DNA of 57,357 nt from Clostridium psychrophilum (GTDB taxonomy: Bacteria > Bacillota > Clostridia > Clostridiales > Clostridiaceae). Shown here in pieces: positions 46,370-56,195 of the stretch (the stretch's first letter is position 1; each line of letters opens with the position of its first letter). The translations under genes and the position numbers were made by a program. The stretch lies in NCBI RefSeq assembly GCF_018861705.1, contig NZ_JAHLEC010000015.1, forward strand, positions 1 through 57,357, read 5' to 3'. Below the pieces are notes generated by a model. The model saw nothing but the letters and a program-made list of their open reading frames with translations. It did no database searches and was not told where the DNA came from.

Positions 46370-46954
46370 TTATTTCTTTTTAGTTATAACTTCATCTATT
46401 AAGCCATAATCCATAGCTTCTTGTGCACTCATGAAATAATCTCTTTCAACATCATGTTGAATTTTTTCTATTGGTTGTCCGGTTCTCTCACTGTATATTC
46501 TATTTAGTGTATCTTTAGTTTTCATAATTCGTTTTGCATGGATATCGATATCAGTTGCCTGACCTTGAAATCCGCCTAGTGGCTGATGTATTAAAATTTC
46601 ACTATTAGGTAATGCAAATCTCTTTCCCTTTTCACCAGCATTTAACAAGAAAGATCCCATGGATGCTGCCATACCAATGCATATAGTTGAAACTTGTGGT
46701 TTAATATATTGCATTGTGTCATAAATAGCCATTCCTGATGTAATTGATCCACCTGGACTATTTATATATAAATAAATATCTTTATCAGGGTCTTCAGACT
46801 CTAAATATAATAACTGAGCAACTATTAAACTAGCAGTTACATCATTTACCTCTTCACCTAGAAAAATTATTCTTTCTTTTAATAATCTTGAATAAATATC
46901 GTAAGATCTTTCTCCCCTGTTAGTTTGTTCAACAACCATTGGCACCAAACTCAT
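46370..46954 (-). CDS. clpP: ATP-dependent Clp protease proteolytic subunit
   Basis: A 194-aa serine protease. The ATG at 46954 ([21 protein letters not shown]) has AAAGGAG upstream; an extra three residues at 46963 are unlikely. The catalytic Ser is in [11 protein letters not shown], the His in ILIHQPLGG, and the Asp in the DYFMSAQEA region near the C-terminus. It forms tetradecameric chambers with ClpX. Between tig and clpX as in most Firmicutes. Confidence 0.97.
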   Translation of the reverse strand: MSLVPMVVEQTNRGERSYDIYSRLLKERIIFLGEEVNDVTASLIVAQLLYLESEDPDKDIYLYINSPGGSITSGMAIYDTMQYIKPQVSTICIGMAASMGSFLLNAGEKGKRFALPNSEILIHQPLGGFQGQATDIDIHAKRIMKTKDTLNRIYSERTGQPIEKIQHDVERDYFMSAQEAMDYGLIDEVITKKK

Positions 46955-47060
46955 ATAAATCACTCCTTTACTCTAATAATAATATTACTTTAAATCTTAA
47001 TCTATTCCTAAATTATATCCCAAATAATTACTTTTAAACAATTATTTTTATCCTATATTT

Positions 47061-47098
47061 AAAATTAATTGCCAGAGAAATATCTGGCAATTAATTTT
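47061..47098. terminator. Perfect 16-bp-stem terminator after tig
   Basis: AAAATTAATTGCCAGA and TCTGGCAATTAATTTT flank a 6-nt loop; it overlaps the region just past the tig stop at 47107 and ends the tig transcript, or attenuates it into clpP. Confidence 0.85.
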
Positions 47099-47106
47099 GC
47101 TATAAC

Positions 47107-48399
47107 TTATGCAATAACTTTAGCACTATCTACTAACATTTTTATTACTTTTTCATTAACAACATCAACTTTTAGATATTGTTTTTGTGCTTTCATAATT
47201 AGATCTGCTGTTTTATCGATTTCTTTGTCGCCATATTGGGCTGCAACTTCTTTAGCTTTCTTTAGCATTTCTTCATCAGTAGCATCAAATTTTTCAGTTT
47301 TAGCTATTTCTGCTATTACTAAATCTGTCTTAACTCTCTTTTCAGCTGATTCTTTCATAAATGTCCTAACTTTTTCTTCAGTGTTGTTAGTATATTTATA
47401 ATATGATTCAAGATCTAATCCTTGTTGTTTTAATTTAGCTTCTAAATCTTTTAACATTATATCAGTTTCTCTCTTTATCATAATTTCAGGAATATCCATT
47501 ACAACATTAGAACAAGCAGAATCTATTACAGCTTCTTCAAATTCTTTCTTTTCTCTATCAACGCTTGTTGTTTCAAGTGATTTTTTAATATCATTTCTTA
47601 ATTCTTCTAAAGTATCAAATTCTGACACATCTTTAGCAAATTCATCATCAATAGCTGGTAATTCTTTTTTCTTCATACTTTTAATAGTTACATCAAAAAT
47701 AGCAAGTTTTCCGTTTAAATCTTCTCTTCCATATGCTTTTGGGAAATTAACTTTAACTTCTTTTTTATCTCCTATTTTTAATCCAACTAATTGTTCTTCA
47801 AAAGTGTCAATAAAAGATCCTGATCCTATTTCTAGTTGGAAGTCTTTTCCTTCTCCACCTTCAAAAGCTACTTCATCAACAGATCCTTTGAAATCTATAA
47901 TTGCTATATTGCCCATTTCAATAGCACCGTCAACCTTTTCTTCAACTCTAGCATTTTTTTCTTGCATGCCTTTTATCTGATTTTCAATTTCATCATCTGT
48001 TACTTTATATTCAGTTTTTTTTGCTTCTAATCCTTTGTATTCTCCTAATTTAACTTCGGGTGCTACTACAACTGATGCAGTATAAACAAAATCTTTTCCT
48101 TCCCCGATTTCAACAATATCAATTTTAGGATAATCCAATGGGTTTATATCCTTTTCTTTTAAAGCTTCAGGGTATGTATCATCACAGCAAAAATTTATAG
48201 CATCTTCAAAGAAAACACCTTCGCCATACATTTTTTTTATTATATTCATTGGAGCTTTACCTTTTCTAAATCCTGGTATGTTCATTGTTTTTGAGTTTTT
48301 AGCACAAGATTTTTTTAAAGACTTACCAAATCTTTCTGCTTCTACCGTTATTTCTAATTTAATAATATTTTTTTCTAATTTTTCCATTTTAACGTTCAT
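47107..48399 (-). CDS. tig: Trigger factor
   Basis: A 430-aa ribosome-bound chaperone and prolyl isomerase. The N-terminal ribosome-binding domain holds the signature GFRKGKAP (residues about 43-50); the FKBP-like domain lies at about 150-245 ([20 protein letters not shown] and later), followed by a long helical C-terminal domain. AGGAGGAG precedes the ATG. It leads the tig-clpP-clpX group. Confidence 0.97.
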   Translation of the reverse strand: MNVKMEKLEKNIIKLEITVEAERFGKSLKKSCAKNSKTMNIPGFRKGKAPMNIIKKMYGEGVFFEDAINFCCDDTYPEALKEKDINPLDYPKIDIVEIGEGKDFVYTASVVVAPEVKLGEYKGLEAKKTEYKVTDDEIENQIKGMQEKNARVEEKVDGAIEMGNIAIIDFKGSVDEVAFEGGEGKDFQLEIGSGSFIDTFEEQLVGLKIGDKKEVKVNFPKAYGREDLNGKLAIFDVTIKSMKKKELPAIDDEFAKDVSEFDTLEELRNDIKKSLETTSVDREKKEFEEAVIDSACSNVVMDIPEIMIKRETDIMLKDLEAKLKQQGLDLESYYKYTNNTEEKVRTFMKESAEKRVKTDLVIAEIAKTEKFDATDEEMLKKAKEVAAQYGDKEIDKTADLIMKAQKQYLKVDVVNEKVIKMLVDSAKVIA

Positions 48400-48639
48400 T
48401 ATATTTACTCCTCCTAATCACCACAAATGCTTATTACCTTAAATATTATAACATAACTTTTAAGGTATTTACAAATATTATTAAGCATATTTGCTCAAAT
48501 AGTCTAATATTAAGATTATAACCAAATTTTTTCTAATTTACAAGATAATTTTATTGTTACTAAAATTTAATAATGTTTCATTAAACAATCATTTTAAAAT
48601 TTTATTAAGTATCCTCCTGTTTAAATGACGATTAAGCTA

Positions 48640-49449
48640 TTAAACTGTTGATTTGTCACTATTGTTATTGAACTTTTCCGATACAAATTCCTTAACCCTT
48701 GTTAATTCTTCATAATTTATATAATTATTGCTATATACTTCTATAATCCCTTTTCCGCAATAATTAACATTTTTAAGTTTGCTTGATATATCATCATAAT
48801 TTAAGTTTCCTTTTCCGGGTAAAAGGCAAGTATGATTTTCATCTCTATCATTAATATGAAGATTAGCTAACCTGCTACCCATAACCTTTATATATTTTTC
48901 AATTGAAACATTAGCTTTATAAGCTTGTTTCAAATCTAAAGTATAATATATTGGATACTTACACTTTTCTTTCAAAAGTCTTAAAAAGTTTACATCTGAT
49001 GACATACACCAAGATACATTTTCCTGTGCTAATTTAATACCTGAATCCATTGCTATGTACAACAGTTCATTATATATATCTATTATAAACTTAGTATCAA
49101 GTTCATTTAAATCTTTATAACGCATACCATGAAAAGTGTAACAACTAGCTCCTAATTTTTTGGATACTTTACAAACCTTTTTAAATTGTATTAACATGTC
49201 ATTTCTTCTTCTATCATATTCATCAAAAAGATATGGTTCAAAAGAACTTGAAAATGCATGAACAGAATTTATGTTAAATTCATATAATTCCTTTTGTTCT
49301 AAAAAATTTTCTAAAAACTTCTCCTCACACTCACTTGGTGTGTTCAAAAATATTTCGCCATAATTAAATCCTAATTCTTTCATCTTCCTTATGCTGTTTT
49401 CAGTATGCAAATTAGGATAAAAGCAAGCTGAAGATAACCCTATGTCCAT
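48640..49449 (-). CDS. Sugar phosphate isomerase/epimerase family protein (TIM barrel)
   Basis: A 269-aa AP-endonuclease-2-like TIM barrel. Typical segments are IGLSSACFYPNLHTENSIRKM at the start in two parts, NINSVHAFSSSFEPYLFDEYDRR, SCYTFHGM, KLAQENVSWC (metal-ligand Glu), TLDLKQAYKA, and LHINDRDENHTCLLPGKGNLNYD (metal ligands). Family enzymes isomerise or epimerise sugars; the substrate cannot be told. AGAGGT precedes the ATG. It follows the anchored protein gene by 16 bp. Confidence 0.82.
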   Translation of the reverse strand: MDIGLSSACFYPNLHTENSIRKMKELGFNYGEIFLNTPSECEEKFLENFLEQKELYEFNINSVHAFSSSFEPYLFDEYDRRRNDMLIQFKKVCKVSKKLGASCYTFHGMRYKDLNELDTKFIIDIYNELLYIAMDSGIKLAQENVSWCMSSDVNFLRLLKEKCKYPIYYTLDLKQAYKANVSIEKYIKVMGSRLANLHINDRDENHTCLLPGKGNLNYDDISSKLKNVNYCGKGIIEVYSNNYINYEELTRVKEFVSEKFNNNSDKSTV

Positions 49450-49465
49450 GTTTAAACCTCTTTTC

Positions 49466-50287
49466 CTATTTTAATGTTTCACCTAAGGCCATTACATATA
49501 CTGTGTTGCCATCTACCATTGTCCCTAGTCCCTTAGAAGTTATATTTTTAAAAGTTATTGTTTTGCCGGATATTGATTGTACCTGCATATGGGTATTAGT
49601 TTTTATATTTACCTTCCATATATATTGTATTGCCTTTTCATTCATCCATGGTAATTCACTTACGTATGCGATATTATCTTCGTTAATAAACTTAGGTGTA
49701 ATTGACCATACATAGCTTGGACTGATTTCAAGCTTATTTGCCTTTGAAAAAGGTTTGTTTTTGCTAGATTTATATACTTTTTTAGTAATATCTTTACTTA
49801 CTTTGTTAACATCAACATATAATAAATCTTGATTTTTTTTGCTCTCTATAACTACTGCTTTCTTACTTGGGCTTATATCATATGCTATGTCTTTGGAATT
49901 TAATATACCTTTAATTGTTTTTTTTGCAGCCTTCACGGTATATTGAATACTAATCTTTTGTCCATCAGACAATGATACAATAAAGGTTTCATTTTTAACT
50001 TTTGCATCAGATTTTGCCTGTAAAGCTTTAAGCTTATCAGCATTTGTTTGTTTAGTCACTTCTTCTGATTTATTTTGCGTTTCTGCAGTATTTTTCTCTT
50101 TATCCTTTGATTTATTGAGAGACATACTATTCTTCATGTTTATACCTTTGTTCAATAAACCCTTAAAATCAGTTGTTAAAAATATACTCAATCCAATAAT
50201 AGGTATAATAATCACTATTAATATTATCTTTCTTCGCTTCTTTTTTTCCTTTTCATAATGTTTGCTAAACATACTAGGTTTCTTCAT
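49466..50287 (-). CDS. Membrane-anchored protein, unknown function
   Basis: 273 aa from the ATG at 50287, chosen for the GGAGGT 7 bases upstream; a longer frame to 50404 lacks one. A very basic N-terminus (KHYEKEKKKRRK) and one membrane segment (IILIVIIIPIIGLSIFL) place the rest outside. The linker is Lys/Asn/Glu-rich; the C-terminal half has strand-like pieces (SPSYVWSITPKFINEDNIAYVSE in two parts) like propeller blades. No family recognised. Its architecture resembles the protein at 31992-33020. Confidence 0.65.
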   Translation of the reverse strand: MKKPSMFSKHYEKEKKKRRKIILIVIIIPIIGLSIFLTTDFKGLLNKGINMKNSMSLNKSKDKEKNTAETQNKSEEVTKQTNADKLKALQAKSDAKVKNETFIVSLSDGQKISIQYTVKAAKKTIKGILNSKDIAYDISPSKKAVVIESKKNQDLLYVDVNKVSKDITKKVYKSSKNKPFSKANKLEISPSYVWSITPKFINEDNIAYVSELPWMNEKAIQYIWKVNIKTNTHMQVQSISGKTITFKNITSKGLGTMVDGNTVYVMALGETLK

Positions 50288-50891
50288 GTAATTTACCTCC
50301 ATTATAGTTAATACATTATTACCATTCAAAATTGCTTGATTAATAACAGTACATAATCTATTATACCGCATTACAAATAAAAATAATATTATTTTATTGC
50401 TCATACCCTAGCTTTTATATAGTAATACTTTGTTAACTTAAAGAGCTATAAATAATTTTCTAATAATACAGTGCTATTGCTATTATTGATCAGTATGTTT
50501 TTAAGTTGTTCCACTTTTTATTTTAACTGTTACTTTTTTTTTATCAAGTTTTAAGTGTCATTTTTCCTATACATATCAGTGGTTTGAAAATTATTTTAAT
50601 ATTCTTAATTTTCTAACTTATGTGAAACTACTTGAACTGTATCACTTTTAATATTACAATATGAATATGTTCAAATCAATTTCATCAAAGCTTAATTATT
50701 ATTGCTATTTTATGAATTTATTTTTGATTTTGCCTTTAAGTATTAACAAACATAATAATTTATAGTATAATAGGTTTAAATGATATTTATTATTAGTTAG
50801 TATCTATTGTTTAATTACTTTTAACTCAATTATATATAAAACAATTATGTATAAAACATCATAAATTAATATATTATAAGGAGGAACAATA
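50288..50891. promoter_or_regulatory. 600-bp region upstream of pflB
   Basis: No gene is seen after restarting the 49466 gene at 50287. The plus-strand part must hold the pflB promoter; TATAAAAC occurs twice near 50835-50860 within an AT-rich leader, and GGAGG sits 8 bases before pflB. GTTAAC at about 50431 is the only piece resembling a Rex redox-sensor half site; I could not find a full one. Confidence 0.45.
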
Positions 50892-53120
50892 ATGTTTAAA
50901 CAATGGAATGGTTTCAAAGGTGACTTATGGAAAGATCAGATAAACGTAAAAGACTTTATTCAAAAAAATTATACTTTATATGAAGGTGATGATAGTTTTC
51001 TAGTAGGAACAACTGATAAAACTAAGAAAGTTTGGGATAAAGCTAATTCACTAATACTCGAAGAAATAAAAAAAGGTATTATAGATGTAGAAACTAATGA
51101 AGTTTCTGGAATAGATAATTTTAAACCTGGTTACATTGATAAAGAAAATGAGGTAATCGTTGGACTTCAAACTGATGCTCCACTCAAAAGAATAGTTAAC
51201 CCTTTTGGTGGCTTTAGAATGGTAGAACAATCTCTTAAAGAATATGGTTACAAATTAAACAAGGATATAGAAAAATTCTTCCCTAAATATAGAAAAACGC
51301 ATAACGAAGGTGTTTTTGATGCATACACTGATGCCACAAGAGTTGCAAGAAATGTAGGATTGTTAACTGGACTTCCAGATGCATATGGCAGAGGCCGTAT
51401 AATTGGTGATTACAGGAGAATAGCTCTTTATGGAATAGATTTTCTAACTGAGCAAAAGAAAAAAGATTTAAAAGAACTTGTAGGACATGCAACAGACTCT
51501 TTAATAAGACATAGAGAAGAATTAAGTATGCAAATAAGAGCGCTTGATCAAATAAAAAGCATGGCTTCAAAATACGGCATTGATATTTCAAAACCATCAA
51601 CCAGTGCTCGTGATGCTGTTCAAGCCGTTTATCTAGGATATCTTGCCGGTATAAAAGAGAACAATGGTGCTGCAATGTCACTAGGTCGAACAACTACTTT
51701 CTTAGACATATATTTTGAACGAGACTTAAGTACAGGTAAAATAACTGAAGATGAAGCTCAAGAGATTATTGATCAATTCGTAATTAAACTTAGAATGGCA
51801 AGACATCTTAGAACACCTGAGTACAATGAGTTATTTGGTGGAGATCCAAATTGGGTAACAGAATCTATTGGTGGTGTAGCTCTTAACGGAACTCCAATGG
51901 TAACAAAGAATTCTTTTAGATTTCTTCATACATTAACAAACCTAGGATCAGCACCAGAACCAAATATGACTGTACTTTGGTCTGAGAAGTTACCAGAAAC
52001 ATTTAAAAAATATTGTGCTAAGATGTCAATTGAAACTGATGCACTTCAGTATGAAAATGATGATATAATGAGACCGATCTATGGTGATGATTATGGTATA
52101 GCTTGCTGTGTTTCCGCTATGGAAATAGGTAAGAGAATGCAATTCTTTGGAGCAAGAGCTAACCTTGCAAAGTCATTATTATTATCACTTAATGGTGGAG
52201 TAGATGAATTAAAAGGTAAACTTGTAATACCTGGAATTGAAAAAATCACTGATGAAGTACTTGACTACAAAACAGTTAGAAAAATGTATTCAAAAGTTCT
52301 AGACTATGTTGCAAATATGTATGTAGATACAATGAATACTATACATTATATGCATGATAAATATGCTTATGAAGCAGGGCAGCTTGCTCTTCATGACACA
52401 GATCTTAAATACTTCATGGCATTTGGCGTAGCTGGGCTTTCAATTGCAGCCGATTCTTTAAGTGCTATAAAATTTGCGAAAGTAACTCCTGTAAGGAATG
52501 AAAAAGGCATAACTGTTGATTTTAAAACCGAAGGAGATTTCCCTAAATACGGTAATGATGATGATAGAGTTGATGATTTAGCTGTTGAACTTATCAAGGA
52601 ATTCAGCACTGATTTAAAGAAACATCCTGCATACAAAGGAGCAGAACATACTTTATCGGCACTTACTATTACATCAAATGTAGTTTATGGTAAAAAGACA
52701 GGTACAACTCCTGATGGCAGAAAACAAGGTATACCACTTGCTCCTGGAGCAAACCCAACACAAGGTGCTGATGAAAATGGAGCACTTGCATCATTGAATT
52801 CAGTTGCGAAGATTCCTTATAGAAATTATTGCCAAGATGGAGTTTCAAATACTTTTTCAATAGTACCTGCTGCACTTGGAATAGATGAACCTACAAGAAT
52901 TAATAATCTAGTATTCCTTTTAGATGGTTATTTTGCACAAAGTGCACACCACTTAAATGTAAATGTACTAAACAGAGAAGTTTTAATAGATGCTATGGAA
53001 AATCCAGACAAATATCCAACATTAACAATAAGAGTTTCAGGTTATGCTGTTCACTTTAATAGATTATCAAAAGAACAACAACTTGAAGTTATTAGTAGAA
53101 CATTCCATAAAAAAATCTAG
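50892..53120 (+). CDS. pflB: Formate C-acetyltransferase (pyruvate formate-lyase)
   Basis: A 742-aa glycyl-radical enzyme that splits pyruvate to acetyl-CoA and formate. The catalytic pair is Cys405-Cys406 in GIACCVSAM; the radical glycine is Gly717 in RVSGYAVHF near the C-terminus. IRVSGY plus the N-terminal [19 protein letters not shown] are specific to true PFL rather than diol dehydratase or choline lyase relatives. GGAGGA precedes the ATG. The activase pflA follows 100 bp later. Oxygen would cut the radical enzyme, consistent with a strict anaerobe. Confidence 0.98.
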   Translation: MFKQWNGFKGDLWKDQINVKDFIQKNYTLYEGDDSFLVGTTDKTKKVWDKANSLILEEIKKGIIDVETNEVSGIDNFKPGYIDKENEVIVGLQTDAPLKRIVNPFGGFRMVEQSLKEYGYKLNKDIEKFFPKYRKTHNEGVFDAYTDATRVARNVGLLTGLPDAYGRGRIIGDYRRIALYGIDFLTEQKKKDLKELVGHATDSLIRHREELSMQIRALDQIKSMASKYGIDISKPSTSARDAVQAVYLGYLAGIKENNGAAMSLGRTTTFLDIYFERDLSTGKITEDEAQEIIDQFVIKLRMARHLRTPEYNELFGGDPNWVTESIGGVALNGTPMVTKNSFRFLHTLTNLGSAPEPNMTVLWSEKLPETFKKYCAKMSIETDALQYENDDIMRPIYGDDYGIACCVSAMEIGKRMQFFGARANLAKSLLLSLNGGVDELKGKLVIPGIEKITDEVLDYKTVRKMYSKVLDYVANMYVDTMNTIHYMHDKYAYEAGQLALHDTDLKYFMAFGVAGLSIAADSLSAIKFAKVTPVRNEKGITVDFKTEGDFPKYGNDDDRVDDLAVELIKEFSTDLKKHPAYKGAEHTLSALTITSNVVYGKKTGTTPDGRKQGIPLAPGANPTQGADENGALASLNSVAKIPYRNYCQDGVSNTFSIVPAALGIDEPTRINNLVFLLDGYFAQSAHHLNVNVLNREVLIDAMENPDKYPTLTIRVSGYAVHFNRLSKEQQLEVISRTFHKKI

Positions 53121-53137
53121 TCAATATTAAATAATAT

Positions 53138-53167
53138 GAGAAGTACTTATTTTTATAAGTACTTCTC
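53138..53167 (+). terminator. Hairpin between pflB and pflA
   Basis: A perfect 13-bp stem GAGAAGTACTTAT / ATAAGTACTTCTC with a TTTT loop and no T run after it. More likely a partial attenuator or an mRNA-stabilising end for pflB than a full stop, allowing more pflB than pflA. Confidence 0.55.
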
Positions 53168-53220
53168 AATTTATATTAATTTAACAAAGAATTTCATTCA
53201 AAGCTAAGGAGGAATTATAT

Positions 53221-53946
53221 ATGGTAAAAGGTAAAATTCATTCTATCGAAAGTATGGGACTAGTTGATGGTCCTGGAATAAGAGTAGTAGTTTTTTTCCA
53301 AGGTTGTAAATTAAGATGTGCTTATTGCCATAATCCTGATACTTGGCAATTGAATGGTGGAACAGAAATGGCGCCAATTGAACTTGTCAAAAAAATTGTT
53401 CGCTTTAAACCATATTTTAATAGATCTGGCGGAGGGGTTACTTTCTCTGGTGGTGATCCATTACTTCAACCACAGTTTCTACTTGAATGCTTAAAACTAT
53501 GTAATCAAAACGGCATTCACACAGCTCTCGATACAGCTGGTTTCGGTGATGGTAACTACGATGAAATATTAAAATATACAGATTTAGTACTTTTAGATAT
53601 AAAACATACAACTAGTCAAGGTTATATTAATCTAACAGGAAGAGATACAACTGACTTTAATATATTTTTACAAACATTAAGAAAATCAACATCAAGGGTC
53701 TGGATAAGACATGTTGTTGTACCTGGGCTTACAGATTCTGTAGAGCATATAACCAAAATCGCAGAAATTATTAGTGAAAAGGTACCTAATGTAGATAAAG
53801 TAGAACTTCTTCCCTACCATGTTCTGGGTGTAAGCAAATATGAAGCTCTATCTATCCCATATAAATTAAAAGGCACCGAACCAATGGATAAAGATAAAAT
53901 TAAAAAACTCCAAACATTAATAGACAATTTGCTAAATATCAAATAA
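53221..53946 (+). CDS. pflA: Pyruvate formate-lyase activating enzyme
   Basis: A 241-aa radical-SAM activase that installs the glycyl radical on PflB. The FeS-cluster motif CxxxCxxC is Cys29, Cys33 and Cys36 in GCKLRCAYCHNPD; GGGVTFSGGDPLLQ is the SAM-contact GGE-like region. AAGGAGG precedes the ATG. Directly downstream of its substrate's gene; the giant hairpin E2 starts 14 bp after its stop. Confidence 0.97.
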   Translation: MVKGKIHSIESMGLVDGPGIRVVVFFQGCKLRCAYCHNPDTWQLNGGTEMAPIELVKKIVRFKPYFNRSGGGVTFSGGDPLLQPQFLLECLKLCNQNGIHTALDTAGFGDGNYDEILKYTDLVLLDIKHTTSQGYINLTGRDTTDFNIFLQTLRKSTSRVWIRHVVVPGLTDSVEHITKIAEIISEKVPNVDKVELLPYHVLGVSKYEALSIPYKLKGTEPMDKDKIKKLQTLIDNLLNIK

Positions 53947-53960
53947 TAAAAGTGTTTCCA

Positions 53961-54206
53961 TATGAAAATCATCCTACGTAACTTGAAATAAGAGATTGAA
54001 ACATGAAAATACATTAAGAAATTCTAATTTTTTGATAATCTAAAATTCCCTGGCGTTCACACTCGACTTCCTGTCTCGGGTTCGCTAGCCTTCCCTCTTG
54101 GAAGGCTCACGCGCATTTTAGATTATCAAAAGAAGAATTTCTAAATGTATTTTCAATTGTTTCTGCTCTTCTTATTTCAAGTCACTTCTGGAGAAGTTTC
54201 ATACTA
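53961..54206. repeat. Giant hairpin element E2 with core shared with E1
   Basis: A 246-bp palindromic element. Pairs from outside in: TATGAAA with TTTCATA; ACTTGAAATAAGA (53981) with TCTTATTTCAAGT (to 54183); a 20-bp arm AAAATACATTAAGAAATTCT with its complement (19 of 20); TGATAATCTAAAA with TTTTAGATTATCA (54116-54128). The core, read on the minus strand, has GCGCGTGAGC, TAGCG, AACCC, GAGACAGGAAGTCGA and AGGGAATTTTA, matching E1's core block by block in the same order. The arms of E1 and E2 are unrelated in sequence but both pair. Confidence 0.75.
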
Positions 54207-54248
54207 TATTACACATACTGCAGGCTGTTTCCGATAAAAGAAGAAGAT

Positions 54249-54293
54249 CATGTCCCAATATGAATTCTAAATCATATTGTGGCATGCTTTTTT
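54249..54293 (+). terminator. Terminator before the accessory region
   Basis: CATGTCCCAATATGA pairs with TCATATTGTGGCATG (one mismatch) and is followed by TTTTTT on the plus strand. It lies between convergent pflA and the pentapeptide gene. Confidence 0.75.
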
Positions 54294-54308
54294 AAACTAT
54301 GATCCTTA

Positions 54309-55214
54309 CTATTTTGGCCAATAAGTTGGACGAGTTAGTAATCTTGGTAACTTTGTATTTGAGTCTCTCTTAGCTGTGTTAATTTGGGATTGAGTTAGGA
54401 AAATACTTTCTGTAAGGTTAGCTCCTCTAAGGTCAGTATCTCTTAAATCAGCCCCAATAAAGTCAGCACCACTTAAATCTACATTTCTAAGATTTGCAGC
54501 AATAAGGCATGTCCCTCTTAAGTTTGCACCTCTAAGATTAGATTTTCTAAGGTCTAGACCCATAAAATCAGCCCCTCTAGCCTTTGTTTTCTGATACTTT
54601 GAAGGATTCTTCTGTCCCCTACATATTTTAGATCTAACAAGTTCGCTAGTATTAAGAAGCAAAATGTTTACTTTGTCTCTGTGTACTTCCACATCCAGTC
54701 CTATAAGTAAATCCGGACTGAGACGGGTAAGTCGCATTGTCTCATTAATTAAACAACTGAGTTTATCTTGGATAGAGTGAGCCGTTTGTAATGTGCTTGC
54801 CTCTGTCAGATACCATAACATTTCATGAAGTTGCCTCATTACGAGAAACACCTCAAACATTTGTTTTGCCACTTCAACTTCTTGTCTCCAATCGTGTCCA
54901 CCATAAGTAACTTGAGCTACCTTTTGACCTGCACCAAAACAATCATAAGCTGTGCATCCTTTAAGCCCCTTTTTCCTTAACTCTTTATGAACAGAGCAAT
55001 TGAAGTCTGTTTGTAAGTTTGGGCAAGGTTTACCAGCATCTTTGTTCACTGGAAAACCCTCAGAAGCTGAAAAGTATAATGCAACGCAGCATAATCCAAA
55101 ACATTTTCCACAGTCACCTCTCATTTCTTGAAGTCTCGTGTCAATAATAGATGCTGAATCCGTGTAGTCTTCAGATAGTTTTTTATCATACTTATTTTCA
55201 TGTGGATATATCAT
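54309..55214 (-). CDS. Pentapeptide-repeat protein with Cys-rich N-terminal domain
   Basis: 301 aa in three parts. Residues 30-100 hold eight Cys (35, 38, 42, 43, 64, 73, 87, 92) in CGKCFGLCC, GKPCPN, FNCS and GCTAYDC, suggesting a metal or FeS site. Residues 105-205 are helical. Residues 212-270 are about eleven pentapeptide repeats, A(N/D)L(R/S)G-type (GADFMGLDLRKSNLRGANL and onward). The repeats form a right-handed beta-helix; in Qnr/MfpA proteins such a helix mimics DNA, but this one is short. It looks like a passenger of the Tn554-like element downstream. The ribosome binding site is weak. Confidence 0.8.
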   Translation of the reverse strand: MIYPHENKYDKKLSEDYTDSASIIDTRLQEMRGDCGKCFGLCCVALYFSASEGFPVNKDAGKPCPNLQTDFNCSVHKELRKKGLKGCTAYDCFGAGQKVAQVTYGGHDWRQEVEVAKQMFEVFLVMRQLHEMLWYLTEASTLQTAHSIQDKLSCLINETMRLTRLSPDLLIGLDVEVHRDKVNILLLNTSELVRSKICRGQKNPSKYQKTKARGADFMGLDLRKSNLRGANLRGTCLIAANLRNVDLSGADFIGADLRDTDLRGANLTESIFLTQSQINTAKRDSNTKLPRLLTRPTYWPK

Positions 55215-55387
55215 ATTTTATCTTTAGTGAGAGAGTGTATAGCAAGTACCTAACCCCCACTAAAATCCACTTCCTTTCTTTTTATACTGTTTTATGTGTA
55301 TAACATGTTAATAACTTTCGCGATAGTTCGTCATATTCGAATATGTTGTAGTAACATCTAACAATTAAGAATTATACTTATAGTTTT
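55215..55387. other. Non-coding DNA between passenger gene and GNAT fragment
   Basis: No gene. It carries the upstream region of the pentapeptide gene and a dyad ATATTCGAATAT at about 55333-55344. One boundary of the Tn554-like element may lie here, but I cannot place it. Confidence 0.4.
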
Positions 55388-55534
55388 TTAAAACATCCAA
55401 TACAATCTATCCTTTGATACACTAAATCCAAGTTTGATTTGTAAGGCTAATGATTTTTCATTGTTTATTTCAATCTGTCCAAATGGAATCCTACCCTTTT
55501 CAAGCATTTGATTTACCATATAACTTTCAAGCAT
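55388..55534 (-). pseudogene. C-terminal fragment of a GNAT acetyltransferase
   Basis: A 48-codon frame beginning MLESYMVNQMLEKGRIPFG and continuing QIEINNEKSLALQIKLGFSV to SKDRLYWMF. The N-E-K-S-LALQ-K-LGF stretch is the acetyl-CoA-contact end of GNAT enzymes; the first two-thirds of a normal domain are missing. AAAGGAG sits before the ATG, perhaps by chance. It lies 60 bp after tnpC, the usual passenger position in Tn554-like elements, so it is probably a broken passenger gene. Confidence 0.65.
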
Positions 55535-55594
55535 TTCAACACTCCTTTACAGTTTACGATTTCGTTACAACGTTTTTATTAATTCACGAATACG

Positions 55595-56029
55595 TTATTT
55601 ATTTAAAGATTTAATCTTGTCTAACTGTTCTTTTAACCTTTTATTTTCATCCTTTAATTCTTCCATATCAACTAACTGAACAATTAGATTTTGTTTATCT
55701 TCTTTCAAATTTTTGACTTCTCCATAGAGTTTCTTTATTTTATCGTATTTAGCCTGTACTTTATCTTTTGAAGTCACAACTGTATCTCCATTTGTATTAC
55801 TTTTTTCAATAGCTCTTAAACTCATTATACGCTCTTTTAGGATGTCATTATTATATAGTGTAGCCTTTGATACTCCTGCCTCTTCTGCTACGACTTTAAA
55901 GTTGATTGCTTTAGTTTTAGAACGTTTTAACTTATCTATAGCTTTATTAACCTTTTCAATAGTTACTTGGTTTTTCTTTTCTGAAAACTCTTTTAAACCT
56001 TGAGTATTTCTATTAGGCTTCTTTACCAT
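55595..56029 (-). CDS. tnpC: Tn554-type transposition protein TnpC (DUF6262)
   Basis: 144 aa. An N-terminal helix-turn-helix (INFKVVAEEAGVSKATLYNN, residues about 42-61) followed by a long coiled coil (KIKKLYGEVKNLKEDKQNLIVQL and onward to the end). This small DNA-binding partner is the third gene of Tn554-like elements, which use two tyrosine recombinases, TnpA and TnpB. GGAGG lies upstream and the start overlaps the end of the recombinase frame by 17 bp, as in intact elements. No defect is visible in this gene. Confidence 0.85.
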   Translation of the reverse strand: MVKKPNRNTQGLKEFSEKKNQVTIEKVNKAIDKLKRSKTKAINFKVVAEEAGVSKATLYNNDILKERIMSLRAIEKSNTNGDTVVTSKDKVQAKYDKIKKLYGEVKNLKEDKQNLIVQLVDMEELKDENKRLKEQLDKIKSLNK

Positions 56030-56195
56030 TCATTTGAACCTCCAAACTATCTACTAATGGTTCAAGATATTGCCATTTGACATACTGCCTTTGCCAATCT
56101 CTTTCTCTATCTAATTCCTTAAACCTTGCCATTTCCTTTTCCATAAGGTCTAATTCTTGTTTTAAGATAGGATAGAATTTAACTTCGGTTATAAG
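56013..56195 (-). pseudogene. Detached C-terminal end of the Tn554-type recombinase
   Basis: A 60-codon frame with no start, LITEVKFYPILKQELDLMEK and on to QMNGKEA. It continues the recombinase exactly where that stops: family members have a Cys-rich end followed by a 'F-L-P-I-L-K-E-E-L' helix. Loss of one base near 56190-56195 accounts for the split. It overlaps tnpC as an intact tnpB would. Confidence 0.75.

Noticed and set aside
50405-50891. Rex operator before pflB
   Set aside because: Only a GTTAAC half site is visible; a full TTGTTAA...TTAACAA dyad is missing.
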